Assembly (NCBI RefSeq): GCF_025399195.1
Contig: NW_026252131.1
Span: 62,001 to 126,000 of the forward strand
Reading direction: 5' to 3'
From: Umbelopsis ramanniana AG
Lineage: Eukaryota; Mucoromycota; Umbelopsidomycetes; Umbelopsidales; Umbelopsidaceae
DNA length: 64,000 bases
Shown here: positions 10,783 to 25,407 of the stretch, piece by piece
Layout of the letters: each line of letters begins with the position of its first letter
How positions within the stretch are numbered: the stretch's first letter is position 1
Position numbers and translations under genes: made by a program
Notes under the pieces: generated by a model
Seen by the model: the letters and a program-made list of their open reading frames with translations, nothing else
The model's database searches: none
What the model was told of the DNA's origin: nothing

Positions 10783-13700
10783 ATGTCGCCTGCAAAGGCT
10801 TCCAGTAGCTCCGCTAGCAAGGCTGCTAAAAAAGCTGAGAAAGCTCCACATGCGAGCGGTAAGTTTTGTTGTCTGAGATTGAGCGCACTTGAATTCACAT
10901 CGAGACTAATGAATGACGTGGACCAGTTGCAAAGAGGCATCCCCAACCTGCTTCCACCAGCGAGTATAGAGATATTGGCAGTTCAAATATACCAGAAGGA
11001 AGTGTAAAAACAAAGAAGCCGGATGGAAGTGATAATACGGTACAGGTAAGTTTTAGCCAAACATCAGGGAAAAAGGGCAACATGGGTTTTGGTTGTAGAC
11101 CTAACGTTATTGCTTCGGGTGACGTTTTCAGAATGTACCACACCCTTCGTCGTTACAACGTCGTTCTCGCCGTCAGAAAAAGAAATCGAGTGTTCTTCGA
11201 AAGCTTATAGCGAGATGTTCCTTTGTTTATTTGGTTTATGCAACCTTTTGGCAATGCCCGTCTTATGCCAACGACAAGGGAGCCTTCGGGTCAGATGGCC
11301 CGCTCTTATGCGCTGGCATAAACGAAGTGAAAGCGGACATACGATACCTATTCAGCCACCCATTATACAAGCAACATATCGGCCAACATGTCGATCCTTA
11401 TCTGACCCAAGCACAAGAGCATTATACTCAGCATGTCGCTCCGTTGGTGTCTACGTCGAAGTATTATGGCTCAAAATATGGTGCTCCTGCTGCTCAAAAG
11501 GCGAACGGACTGTACAATCAACATGTTCACCCCCTCTATCTGAAAGCCCATGATCACGCTAAGAAGCAGTATGACGTACATGCCAAGCACCATGTAGACC
11601 GTTATTACACTGAAGCGGAACAACGTTATAGGAAACATGTTGGGCCTCATGTAGATTATGCTACAACCGCTGCCCAAAAGTTGCAAGGTGATGCTCTGAA
11701 GTTTCACAAGGAAAAGGTTGTCCCCTTCAATGAAGCAGCTGGCCAACGTCTCCAGAAAACCTATTTGACGACTAAACCCGTTGTAGACAAGGCTATCATC
11801 CAATCTATTGACTTCTACCACAAGAAGTTCCAACCCGCTGCTTGTGCTGCCTTTGATACACTCTGGCACCTGATAAAAGAGATTGCTTACAGAATTCAAG
11901 TGATATCTGTAGACGCTGCAAACAAGGCTTCCGTTTGGTCCAAAGATGTCTACGAAAACCACGCCCAACCCTATTACCAAAAGAAGGTAGCGCCATTGGT
12001 GGCTCAAAAGTATCAACAATACCTCGAACCAAGTGTCATCGAAGCAAAGAAATTCATTTTTGCTCATGTTGACAAGGAGTTAGTGGATCAAACTTGGAAT
12101 ACTGCCAAAATGAACGTAGACGTAGTCTACCGCTTTGTCGAGAGACATGCTCTTCTGGCCAGTGCCATTACGGTTGAATTTGTTCAAAAGCAACGCGAGA
12201 GATATGAAGCAAACCGTGCCAAAGCTGCTGAAGCTGCCAAGTCAGTTCAATACGAGGCTTCTGCATCCGCTTCAGTTGCTGCTGCCCACATTTCCAAAAT
12301 GATGACCGAACAGGAATCCAGCATTAAAGTTGCTGGTGCTCAAGCAACCGTCGTTGCTGGAGAGATGAAGGGCAAGGCAAAAGGAGCTGCTCATCACTTT
12401 GCTACCGAGGCTGCAAACATGGCCAAAAGTGCTCAAGACAAGGTGTACGGTGCTGCTGGTAACGTTTACTCGCAGGCTAAAGAGGGCTCCAGCGCCGCAG
12501 TCTCTCAATTTGAAAAGGCAAAGCAAGCTGTTGCTAGTGGCCTTCATCATGGTGTTACCGAGGCCTCCAATCTTGGTGCTCGAGGCACCGCTAAAGTGGT
12601 TGATGTCGCAAAGAGTGCTTCAACTGCTGCGTCTTCCGTAGCTCAAGCACCTGCTATCACTCCCCTAGCAGGGATCAGCAGTGGCAAATCGTCTGCGTCT
12701 CAAACCACTGCTGATACATCCTCGCAACCCACCGTATCTGTTGCCCCTACTAATACTCCCGAAAGCGTTGAGGAAGAAGATAATGCTCATGTCACTAATG
12801 GAAAAAACGGATCTAAACAAGGCACCCAAGATGGCGCTCAGACAATCGCGGCTCCTTTCCGTGATGCCACCAAGGCGAATGTCGATAATGCGTCTGCCGA
12901 ACAAAGCACACTATCTCCTATAAACGAACGCCAGCAAGAAATTGTAAACGATCCTAAACAGGATGTCACTGAAGAACTTCCTGTTCTTGAAGAAGCCCCT
13001 ATTATTCCTGGCGAGGAGGAAAAAATTGAGGAAAAGTTTAATGTGCAAGGTGAGGCACCTGTGCCTTTGCCTGTTTCCGAAAATAGCTCAGTTGATGAAG
13101 ACGTTCAAACTGTCCAAGGTAAAGTACATTCCGACATTATGTGAAAAAGGAATTGACATTGAACCATGTTTCTGTTTTCAAGGACGTGTACCAATCCCCA
13201 TTGTAGAACCTGAGCAACCCGTTTTGCCCATCCCTGTTGAACAGCCTAAAGAAGCTGTTGTACCCACCTCTGATGAACAGCCTGAACAAGCCCAGTCTGC
13301 TGAGGATACTGACAGTCAAATTGCTGGTCCTGTTGTCCCTGAGCTACAACCCAAGGGTGATGGCGACCTGAGCAAGCTACCTCCAAACGACATGGGTGAG
13401 CACTTCGATGACAGCGAATTCAAGCAAGCCCCCATTCGCTCAGAAGAGAAAGGCTATCTTGATAGTATTGTCACCGACCAAATTGAGGACATCATCAAGT
13501 CAGCAGATATCATCCGCACTGAGTTGGAAGAAAAGTATGATGATATTGAACGGGCTGCTCTGGAAAACATTCAGGCCGGTGCGAATGCCATCGAAGAGGA
13601 GTCAAAGAGCCTTGTATACCAGGTGATTCAGACCTTCCAAGACTTTTACCAATCCCAAACTGCTGATTCCACCCGATCGAATGAAGAAAAGCTCGTAGCC

Positions 13701-14411
13701 ATAGACGAAAAGTACAAGGCTACGCTTAAATTCCTCTCGGATTTGTTGACAGATCAGCGCTCCATTTCTTCACAGTCTGCTAGACAAGCCAAATCATCGG
13801 TGACGGCCGCTCAGAAATCGGCAGAAGGTCAAATTCGACAACGCTTCAAGGAAGGTTTACATCGTCTTCGAAGTGGAACTCAAGAAGTGTCTGGGTTGAG
13901 CGAACGTCTGCATCGTGAACTCACCACTAAGTTGGAAGATGCACAACTCCAAGCCCTCAAGACTGTACATTCTGCTGAAAAAGTGATTGCCGTCGAACAA
14001 AAGTTGTTGGATGCTCATACCCACCGACTCACTTCTAAACTTGATCGACTGGAAGCTACAGCTACTGGAGAATTAAACAAGTGGCATCAACAGGCTCAGC
14101 AGGTCTTTTCCATGTCTGAACCCTTGATTGATTTGGAATCCCCTAGTGTCGATGTGGACTTTGAAGGCTTTGAAATCGAGCATCAACCTATTCCCGAAGA
14201 GACTAGCCCGGCGAACGTAGATGATGAGGAAAACGTCACACCTGTTGAACCTGTCGTTGAACATGTCCAAAAGGACCTTCAGCATCAGCAAATCATCGAT
14301 GATCACATTCGCAAAGCCCAAGAAAGAGCAGCTCGCGTTGCCAAAACTGTGGAAGATTGGGTCGAAGCTGCCAAGCGAAAGTCCGCGCGCACTGAAGCGC
14401 CATCTCTTTAA
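10783..14411 (+). CDS. Large coiled-coil protein with one N-terminal membrane segment, function unknown
   Basis: Exons 10783-10858, ~10972-11045, 11132-13118 and 13183-14411 join in frame to about 1121 aa; the acceptor of exon 2 is the weakest point. A basic patch (QRRSRRQKKK, ~60-68) precedes a hydrophobic segment (SFVYLVYATFW, ~80-90), then a short Cys-containing loop. Residues ~125-290 hold a series of His/Tyr/Pro motifs such as HPLYKQHI, HVDPYL, HVAPL, HVHPLYL and HVGPHVDY. The middle is Ala/Ser/Lys-rich with 11-residue-like helices (GEMKGKAKGAAHHF, NVYSQAKEGS) resembling LEA or apolipoprotein-like amphipathic repeats. The C-terminal half is acidic, then a long coiled coil (~780-1000). 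The motif pattern resembles ascomycete proteins misnamed 'transcription factor hoxa13'; no DNA-binding domain is visible. An organelle-membrane or lipid-surface scaffold is plausible, as inference. Confidence 0.75.
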
Positions 14412-14687
14412 TCCATATCATTCTGGACTTACCTTTCATTGTCGCCGCTCATTCTTTTGGCCTTCTTGTTCTAAATATTTCTTTGAGTTCATTCTCCCTG
14501 TTACACATAAAAATTACATCCATATCAGCATGGATATGCATGTAGGCAATCAATGCATTATTATTAAAAGGATCATGTTTAAAAAAATTTATTTCTTTTG
14601 GGCCAGTTCTTTACAAGTGTCGTACGCCTAAATGGCTACATAAGCCGGGAAAAAAACTCAAGCGTAGACATCAGCGGGAGTGATATC

Positions 14688-17423
<2,736 letters not shown>

Positions 17424-18651
17424 GGTAAGAAGCGAAAGAAGAAGCGAGAAACACTCGGCAGCAGGATGGGAAATATAAAGAAAAAAAAAATCCCAAGGTG
17501 ATATCATGCCACTAATTTAATTTTCCCCATAAAACTGCGTTGTTTCAAGTGCGGACAGCATCCTGGCATACGCACCCTTGACCATGCAATGGTCCTTCGA
17601 GGGCTTATTCAAATATTATATGTTATAAACCATTGCTTCATTGCATTGCTTGATATGCACTGACACATTGCCGTTTGGTCTGCGAGAATACAGTAGCCGC
17701 AGTGTAGTCCGCCAATGAAAGAACATACAAAGGTGGGTAAATTTGTACGCAGCTGCTGCTTTACTGTGTCAATTGGACGGCTCATCATGCGTTTCGATAA
17801 TGCTAGCAAGAATATAAGTACCTGGTCTTGCTATGCGCCATTGAAAATAGTATAACAGCATCTCTTACTGAGAAGACATCCAACGGGAACCAAGGACAAT
17901 TTACTACCACCTTCATACAAGCCTCATTATTTTATCATTATTTTATTTTCTTGCTAATAGTAAAGCTAATTAGGTTGTTTATTACGAGCGTTGGAGTTGT
18001 TCAGTAGTATTTTTTGATTATGCTGTTTTTCAAGAACATGACGGAAAAGTAAAATTTCGATGAAGGTAATACCAACAGCTGACCGAAAACCCAAAGTCGC
18101 AGAGTACCCAAAAAGTCATATGGGTAAGCATGGATGATAATTTGAAGATGTTCTTGTCAACTCAAACTCCAAGTCTACGCTCCAGGGTTAAGTCACCTTT
18201 GTTGCATAAAACTGTCCTTATAAAAGCACCAATATATTATCAATGAAAGCCAATAATCATGCTGCTTTGTTCAGATAACAGTATAAAACGAGCCATTTAA
18301 TGGAGGAATTGCCCATAGGATAAGAACCAAAAGGGATTTCAAGCAGCGCCGCATATCCGCCGCCGCCTGCACGAGATTTTTGTCGGGAGGCCCATTGTGT
18401 GAAAGGCAATATGGCATAAGCGCACAGCCGTAAAAGCTCGTTGTAATCAAACGCAAATATGATTATCGTTGTATAATTGCAGTCTCCCCATAGGAGACAT
18501 GGGTTTCCAATGGAAGTGGAGAATAATTATTAGGCTCACATTGACAGCCGAAACAATTCCCTTGTTTGCTTTTATAAACGTCAACTCGGTTTTACTTTGT
18601 ACTGTTTAACCTTTCTTCTTCAGATTTCTTCGTCATTAAATTCGCTCCATC
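17424..18651. other. Long divergent intergenic region, no gene seen
   Basis: 1.2 kb between divergently transcribed SSC1 (minus) and the WD40 gene (plus). AT-rich with several homopolymer runs (for example the A-run near 17480). Short frames such as 17609-17809 and 18271-18456 on minus lack any domain. Both promoters must lie here. Confidence 0.5.
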
Positions 18652-20348
18652 ATGACTATTGGAGAAGGGCCGTTATGGCATGACAGGTTGGCATCTTTAC
18701 CAATTCTACAGTATTTGCTCATACCTCACTAAGTCGGATGTCTTTCTCCGTATCACAGCCCGGTTTGCGACTTTGTAAAACCAGACCCACGAAGACATGT
18801 TCAACGCATTACCATTCACCACTGGTAGTTATTTTTTAGCAATGGGCAGTTGTGATTGCCAATTCAGCTAATCTCATTGATCTGCAGGCAGCTGAGGGAT
18901 CTACTATTGTGTCCCGAAAACAAGAAAGAAGTCGTTTTCCCATATCAAAATAATGTGATCCAAGTAAGCCTCCCCCCCCCCATTTTGTGACTTTAATTCA
19001 TCACGTTTTTGACTGAAAGCTATGTTAGTACAACATGGAAACCGAAAAGGATACGTTCCTCCTCAAAGACTTGACATTTGCTCCAACCAGTATTACTGCC
19101 AGGTAAGGCGTGCATTATGAACTATCCATTACCCTGTTTCGTCAGCCAATGTGTTCTCTTTTTGGTAGCTCCGGGTATTTGGCAGTAGGTGGACAGAGGA
19201 GTGAGTTGGTGGTTCGAGACTTACACGGGAACTGGGCTATTACCACCACCACGGGAGGCTCGATCAATAATGGAGTTACTATCGCCGAAACGAACGGGGA
19301 GAAGCGCTTAATGGTGTCCAATAACGACGAAACCATCAAAGTATTTTCAGTACCATCTATGCACCTGATTGATAATTTGTGCCTACCCACCGCTGTGAAT
19401 GGAGGTAAATTGAAAACAAAAAAATTATTTTCCGTTTTGTCTCCAAACAAACACCTGTTTGTTTTTTCCAATCGCTCCTCGGCGTATTTATTAACCTTCG
19501 TTTCAATTGAAGTCACCGTCAGCCCAGACGGACGTCATATGGTAGTGGTAGGTGACAGCAACGAAGTATTCGTATTCAACATCACAAATTCCGGCGAGTA
19601 CGTTCATACCGCTAGCCTATGTGGTAAGAGTAAAACTAATATGTGGATCGTTTTATTTTATTATCTGAGAATGGCATTTAAATGAATGTAAAAATAGCTT
19701 CCAAGGACTCCAACTTTTCGTGTTCATGGAGTCAGAATTCCGATAAATTCGCCGTTGCCAGCCAAGACGGAACGGTAAATGTATGGGATGTACGCAGTAC
19801 CATCACTTTGTACACACTGGGCACGAAACAAGTACGTAGTTTGGGATCGATTACATTTGATCCCCGTCAATGACACTAATTTGATGCTTCTATATTCTTC
19901 TGCCAAAAAAAGAGCCCTAACGCTAAAGGTGCAACACGGTGCGTCAAATTCTCGACTTCTGGAGCAGTCGATTTATTGGCTTATACAGAGGTAATACTAT
20001 CAAAGGTGAACTTGGCGCGCTCTATATCATGTGTACTAAAACTTGTAAAACTAGCATGTTTCATATGTCAATATCGTAGATGCTCGAAACTTTTCTACAC
20101 AGCAAGTGCTGCGAGTGAGTCCCTCTCATTTGGACTACCATATCACTGGCATGGCTTTTGCGCCCGATAGTAGGAGCCTTTTAGTTGGTATGTATCATGA
20201 ACGGCGGTGAAAAAGTTTTCTGGTCTATTTCCATTTCAGAACCTAATCCCTTCATTATTTACTCTGCCCAGGCTTGGAAAATTCCGTCCTAGAATATCCT
20301 GTCGAAACAACTGCTAGAAGAAGATTTCCAATAGGATCACTGCTATAA
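18652..20348 (+). CDS. WD40 / DUF2415-family protein
   Basis: Ten exons: 18652-18686, 18759-18824, 18888-18963, 19029-19102, 19169-19404, 19513-19623, 19698-19831, 19913-19990, 20055-20187 and 20272-20348. All phases agree, giving 339 aa. The chain is a seven-bladed-propeller type protein: SSGYLAVGGQRSELVVRDL, VTVSPDGRHMVVVGDSNEV, FSCSWSQNSDKFAVASQDG with VNVWDVR, GATRCVKFSTSGAVDLLA, YVNIVDARNF and ITGMAFAPDSRSLLVG. The final YPVETTARRRFPIGSLL matches the C-terminal end typical of fungal DUF2415 proteins, a family with no established biochemical role. Very small exons make automated prediction here error-prone. Confidence 0.85.
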
Positions 20349-20513
20349 ATCTCTTGTCAAAAAAGAGTCTACCACCGTATTTATTCTACGTAGCTGGGAA
20401 ACTACAAGTTTCCCAATTTTTTTCATTTCCACTTCACAATTGTAAACATGGGCGTATTTAAACATGGTTGAATTTGTACATAGCTGAATGTTATTAAAGG
20501 TGTTTACCGGATA

Positions 20514-21884
20514 TTATACAACGCGAAAGCTTCCAATCTTTTTATTCTGCTCGCGCTCCTCTGAGCTGAGTAAGAATGATTTGTCTGGATTCCAGCGAAG
20601 GCACTGATGCGTTGGGGCTGCTATCTTAAGTTCGTTCACTTCTCCTAGCACTAAGAGTTGATACTGTGGATTGCTCGCAATGCTATTGGAATCAACTCTA
20701 AAGGGTCTTAATAAATTAGATGCGGGAACCGTGAACAAGTTTCGCATTTTAGAGAGCCATCCATCAGGCAGCTCTTCCGGTGGTGTGTCGGTGCTGGTAT
20801 TTTCTTCGTCATTGTTCAATGACAGAAGTCCGGAGTTATACATGTCGTCTTCTGGGACGCTAACGTTTTTCTTGTACGATCGGGCCATTCGCCTACCAGG
20901 ATCAAACATCACTAAATTACGTTTGCCATCGCTTAATATTTCGATACCGATAATAGTTCGACTGTGACCGGAGTGCTGTAGATAAATGGGCGGTCGATTT
21001 GTGATATGGACAACGCGATCTTTATGTTTGCCGGCTTGTTGCTGGCGCGCATCCGCCTCGGCAAGTTTGCCTTCCTCAGAGCACCCTTCCTCAAAGTAAG
21101 ACTGTATCCAATCAAACATGGCGTCATGCGAGTTGTTGGTGCCTGTGGGGCGATCGAAGTCCAGTATCGTGCAGCTGTCACCAAAAGTCAGTCTAACGTT
21201 AAGAACGATACTCAAAAATCCCCTTTTTTATCCCCTTTCCTACTTACCGAATGCCCAAATATGCGAGCATGGTGTACACTTCCGTGGTACCAATCCACTT
21301 GTGGGTTTTATAAACACGATGTTCGAGCTGTGCTGCTCCTGCTGGATCAAAACCTACATGTCCATTGTTACTGATTAGTTGAACTGACTGACTTGAATGT
21401 CACCATCGGCAGTTATACAGTACCTTCTTTCCACGCGTTTTCCAGCAGTAATTGCAATCCCTTAATGTTCACTACACCATCAAGAATCGGAACATTCTGA
21501 TCCCGTTGCTTTGACAAAAAAGTCATTAACATCTGACAATTACGGTATCCACAACCCCAACCAAGATCCATAAGTCCCGTTGCAACGTGATCAGTATCAG
21601 GACTGCATAGATAAACCATTGATGTTTTGCCTTGCTTCTTCAAGCTCATGAAGTGGGGTTGAAGCTTTGGTATGATTCCTGAAGGGGTACAGTCAGCGTT
21701 TGAACGTCAATATGATTTTGTTGGCAAGTGCGTCTTTACCATGCGTGCGACTGGACTCTTGAAGAGCCTTCATGCCTTTCACAAAGGCATCTCGGTCTTG
21801 CCGCCAACCTACTTGCTCTTCTTTATTTGACCCAATATGTTCCTTGTCACTTATAATCTCTATCTTCGGGATTTCGGCTGTCAT
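20514..21884 (-). CDS. C78-family cysteine peptidase, ZUP1/Mug105-type deubiquitinase
   Basis: Exons 21740-21884, 21424-21678, 21248-21353 and 20514-21192 join in frame to 394 aa. The peptidase C78 core is complete: DLGWGCGYRNCQML with the predicted nucleophile Cys91, FDPAGAAQLEHRVYKTHKWIGTTE, DSCTILDFDRP, and PIYLQHSGHSRTIIGIE followed by LVMFDPG, which hold the catalytic His/Asp region. In this family ZUP1 and fission-yeast Mug105 cleave Lys63-linked ubiquitin, while UfSP members cleave UFM1; the sequence is closer to ZUP1/Mug105. No C2H2 zinc finger precedes the catalytic domain here, as in Mug105. The C-terminal ~120 residues after NLVMFDPGRRMARSY are variable. It lies tail-to-tail with the WD40 gene (165 bp). 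Confidence 0.88.
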
Positions 21885-22359
21885 TAAATCGTTGCCAAGC
21901 TAGAGTAGGTAGCTGAAAAAGAAATCAGTTGCGTAAACTCAGAAAATTAAGCCCATTCAAAATTGGAATCAAGAATGTTTCCCTGTGACACTACTCTATT
22001 CCAACAACCACTGAAAAAGTCCTGCTCTCCTTCCATATAAATTTACTGTTAATAAGACAAGTTCGCATTATTGACCGAATCATTCACCAACATATCGACA
22101 GTTATAAATGATAGGCGATGAGGCTCGCTTCACTATCAATATATACCAGCTGAACTTCCCATCACCCGAGGATCATGTTGACATAGAAACGATAAAAAAA
22201 ATGGGTATAAAAGGTGTTCCATGCAGAATAGTAATCCATACCGAAAGTTTATTATAGTTCCTGGAGTGGCCCTTACATCTGTCGGTAAACAAAATTGGTC
22301 TACTTTTTACAAACTTGATAAATAAGTGAATGTACAATAGATAGAAGTATACACAGAAA
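21885..22359. other. Intergenic between two minus-strand genes
   Basis: AT-rich, with no open frame of interest. Must contain the promoter of the C78 peptidase gene and the 3' UTR of the zinc-finger gene. Confidence 0.5.
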
Positions 22360-23566
22360 CTATCCGCTCATGTCAATGTCTTTAGCATTTGGGTGTTTCT
22401 CCTTGATGATTTTCCTTATTCGATTTCGTCTATTAGGTGTTGACAGATCATCGTCATCCCCGTCGTCGTGGTCAGGCGATTGCTCCGTATAACTAGGTTC
22501 TTCAGTTTGTGCTTCTTTTGTGTGATCGAGATCCATCCCTTTAACCGCCGTCTGCTTATGCTGTCGCGAGTAGCCTCGTCCTCTCCCTCTTCCACCACCC
22601 AGACCGCGAGAAGCTCGGCCAAAAGATACTGACCGCGGGACCTTAAGCTTTGCGATCCCTTGTGTAATATCTTCCATGGCAGCTTCCATATCGTCAGATT
22701 TTTTATGTTCTGGTTTTTCGACGTCCATTTTCTCCGGTTCTTTAGATTCCTTTTGAGGTATGGCCGTACCCTTCTTTTTAGCCGCTAACCACTTTTTTCC
22801 TTTGTCTTGCCTTTGCTGCTGTTCCCTAAAGCTGAGATTTCCTGTAAATGGTAGATCAAAAGGGTATAACTTTGAGTAGTGATGCTTGTCAATTAAATGT
22901 AGCCTTCGCATTTTAGGCGTAGAAAACACCTGGGGACAGCCAGGAACGTAACATTTGTACTAATGGTAAAGATTATGGAGGCGCATGGTAAGTAAACAAT
23001 AGGGTAGAGTACATCAATATAAAAACACAAGTATAACGTACTATTTTCTCTCCTTTTTCTTTCGATATCTGATTCAGAACGTTGTGAAATTCATCAAAGT
23101 GCATTTCCAGCCATTCTTCGCCAGGAAAACTCTTTTGGCATTCTTCGCATATGTATCGATGCCACTTTTCATAGTGTATTTCATAGGCCGTCAAGGTTGG
23201 AAAATCCGCTCTTCCATTCCCTTTGCAAAGCGTTAGATCGCATGTGATAGGATGTGTCCTAAACGTTACGTTATGAGTGAGTTAAGGATCTAGGTCAACG
23301 TAGCCCAGACCTACTTACTGCTGTGTCGCTATGATCTCGTCGCGCATGGTGTCCCAATACTCGGCCAGCTGTGAATCCTGTTTCTGCAGCCATGTTGCTC
23401 GTAGTGCGATATCGCCTTCCGAGAAGAATGGATCCTCGCACTGGTAGCGACGTTTTGAGGGAATGTACAAGAGTTCCAACATGAAGGGGCCAAAGTGACT
23501 CGTAATTTTTTGCACAGGCATGTCGTTTTTGTTCAATTTGGGCCAGCCAGCGGGTTGAGAATTCAT
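22360..23566 (-). CDS. ZNF511-like C2H2 zinc-finger protein
   Basis: Exons 23319-23566, 23042-23258 and 22360-22959 join in frame to 354 aa. The ATG at 23566 is the first in frame. The order matches animal ZNF511: FFSEGDIALRATWLQ, a first finger (CDLTLCKGNG with H-x4-H), a second (YICEECQKSFPGEEWLEMH) and a third (CYVPGCPQVFSTPKMRRLH followed by LIDKHHYSKLYPFDLPF). The C-terminus adds a Lys/Glu-rich segment, an RGG-like patch (GGGRGRGRGYSR) and an acidic/basic tail, suggesting RNA or chromatin contact. Family function is poorly known. It shares a short divergent promoter with ADA1. Confidence 0.88.
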
Positions 23567-23715
23567 TCTCCATTTTGCCAACTATCATTCAAACGCCATT
23601 GCCACTGTTACAAAGTCCATCCATCCACCTTCTACATTTAACCACTTTCCGAAAGTGCTTAACTTTTAGTCACAATCATTTGAGTGAGCGAGAAGCAACT
23701 TAATCCTGTTTTTAA
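23567..23715. promoter_or_regulatory. 150-bp bidirectional promoter (ZNF511-like / ADA1)
   Basis: Only 149 bp separate two outward-facing start codons, so both genes must share core promoter DNA. No TATA box is evident on either strand. Confidence 0.6.
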
Positions 23716-25182
23716 ATGGTCGTGACGACGGTAGCCACTCCCACACGGTCGAATTCTGCTGTCAAACCATCCAACCCCAATTCCCACTTCGCACACGCTA
23801 CGCCTAATGGCAGACAAGATGTCCTGGCTCTCAAGCAACAATTAGCTGATGCTTTGGGAGAAAACGGTCCTTTGTATTGGGATTCCTTACGAGAATTTAT
23901 TACCGGAAAGCTCAATCGCCAGGAATTCGACTATTTTGCCCACCAATATGTGAAAAAGAATAATGGTAATTGTGGTGCCTTCGACTGCTTCACCTTGAAC
24001 CAGCTACTAATACTTTATCATAGCCCACCTTCATAATGCTTTTATATTAGCTACCATTCATAATGCACTTTCGGATGCACCTCCCCCTTTGAAGCAGCGA
24101 GCGATAGGATGGGCAAAACGCAAGCGAGGGAAGGATGGGTCATACCGAACTGCTGCAGGGCAAGGAAGAGATCCAAAAAGGCTCAAAATGGACGTCATGT
24201 CACTAAGTCGCGTTGATCGTGAAAAATTGAAACTGTTATTAAAGGTAACGAATCGGCATGTGTTCAGTGTGCTGTAAAGCCAAGTACGCTTACTTACGTT
24301 TTCATCTATGGCAGGCTTCTGGTGACAAAATCAATCTACTTAAAGACAGACGTCTAGCTCCAAGAATTAGCAAGCCTCCAACCATTCCCTTCCCCACAGA
24401 ACAACTACCCAGCAGTACGTAGAGGGTTTCGAATTTCGCTTTGTATCTAACACCACGCTTATCACGTTTTCCTTGATAGATTTTCCACAGATATTTTCAA
24501 AAGGATTATATGCTCCATTATGTATACAGTCTAAGGAACTACCAAGTGCCGACGGTCTACGCCCGAGAATGACGACTATTGCGTACGAAAGTGGTTTGAT
24601 GGGTGGCGTGAATGAAGAGGTTTTGGAAGCCATGGCACTCGCTCTTGAGGTAAGATCGAATTCAGACATTGATCGAGTGGCTCATTTGCTTTGCTTTGTC
24701 TACTCTGTGCAATTTACTAATTGTCGTTATGTCATCTCCATTTTACCCGAAACTCCCTATAGATTCACATCAAGTCGGTCATATCTACAACTATATCCAA
24801 GATTCGTGTAAACAGAACCCTAGGTCCAAAGTGTGCTAATATCCGAAATGTAATAAGGAAGGAAGCTCAGTCTCTGTCTTCACAAAATGCAGATGCTGCC
24901 GTTGGATCACCCGGACCCAGCTCCCCAGTTAACAACGGATTTGCCCTAGCATCACCTGCACCTGTCACATCTCAAACCACGAAAAGCAGTATTTCAGACA
25001 AACCCTTCATAGCCACGAAAGACCTTGCTTTTGCATTCGATCTCTCTCCTTATATATTGGTTGAGACACCCCTCAGTGCTGAGAGGGTCACGACCCTCAT
25101 TGGTGATAGCGAGGACGAGGAAGATGAGTATGACGACACGGATGACGAGTTAGAGAGTGATGAAGGCGAGTTTGAGATATAA
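23716..25182 (+). CDS. ADA1: SAGA complex core subunit Ada1 (Hfi1/TADA1)
   Basis: Exons 23716-23965, 24051-24244, 24315-24414, 24480-24649 and 24763-25182 join in frame to 377 aa. The Tad1/Ada1 domain opens with LKQQLADALGENGPLYWDSLREFITGKLNRQEFD, highly characteristic of fungal Hfi1 and plant/animal TADA1, followed by HNALSDAPPP, GWAKRKRG and, in a later exon, LYAPLCIQSKELPSADGLRPRM. The histone-fold helix region (ALALEIHIKSVISTTISKIR) is assembled across the last splice. In yeast Hfi1 pairs with Taf12 inside SAGA and keeps the complex intact. The C-terminus ends in an acidic tail (EDEEDEYDDTDDELESDEGE). Convergent with NOC2. Confidence 0.93.
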
Positions 25183-25407
25183 CATTAATTTGTTTGGCAA
25201 TCCTGTACTATTTCCTTTTTTCCTTGCTCATAAAACAAAAATATAACGATTCGGTTTCTTGCTGTTAAAAATGTGGTTTTTTTTTTTATAAAGAAAAAAA
25301 AAATTCGAAATGCAGTATCTCGGTGCACATGCTATAAAAGCGTTGACGTGAACAGATATACAAATTTCTGATGCAAATTGAGGTCTACAGTATGGATGTA
25401 ATGGAAA
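25183..25407. terminator. Convergent 3' region with T11/A9 dyad
   Basis: 225 bp between ADA1 (plus) and NOC2 (minus). A T11 run at 25277-25287 is followed by ATAAAG and an A run, forming an imperfect dyad that could end transcription on both strands. An AAAAATATAA stretch near 25237 could act as a plus-strand polyadenylation signal. Confidence 0.4.

Noticed and set aside
17424-17600. Heat-shock elements upstream of SSC1
   Set aside because: Only scattered GAA/TTC, without three properly spaced inverted units.
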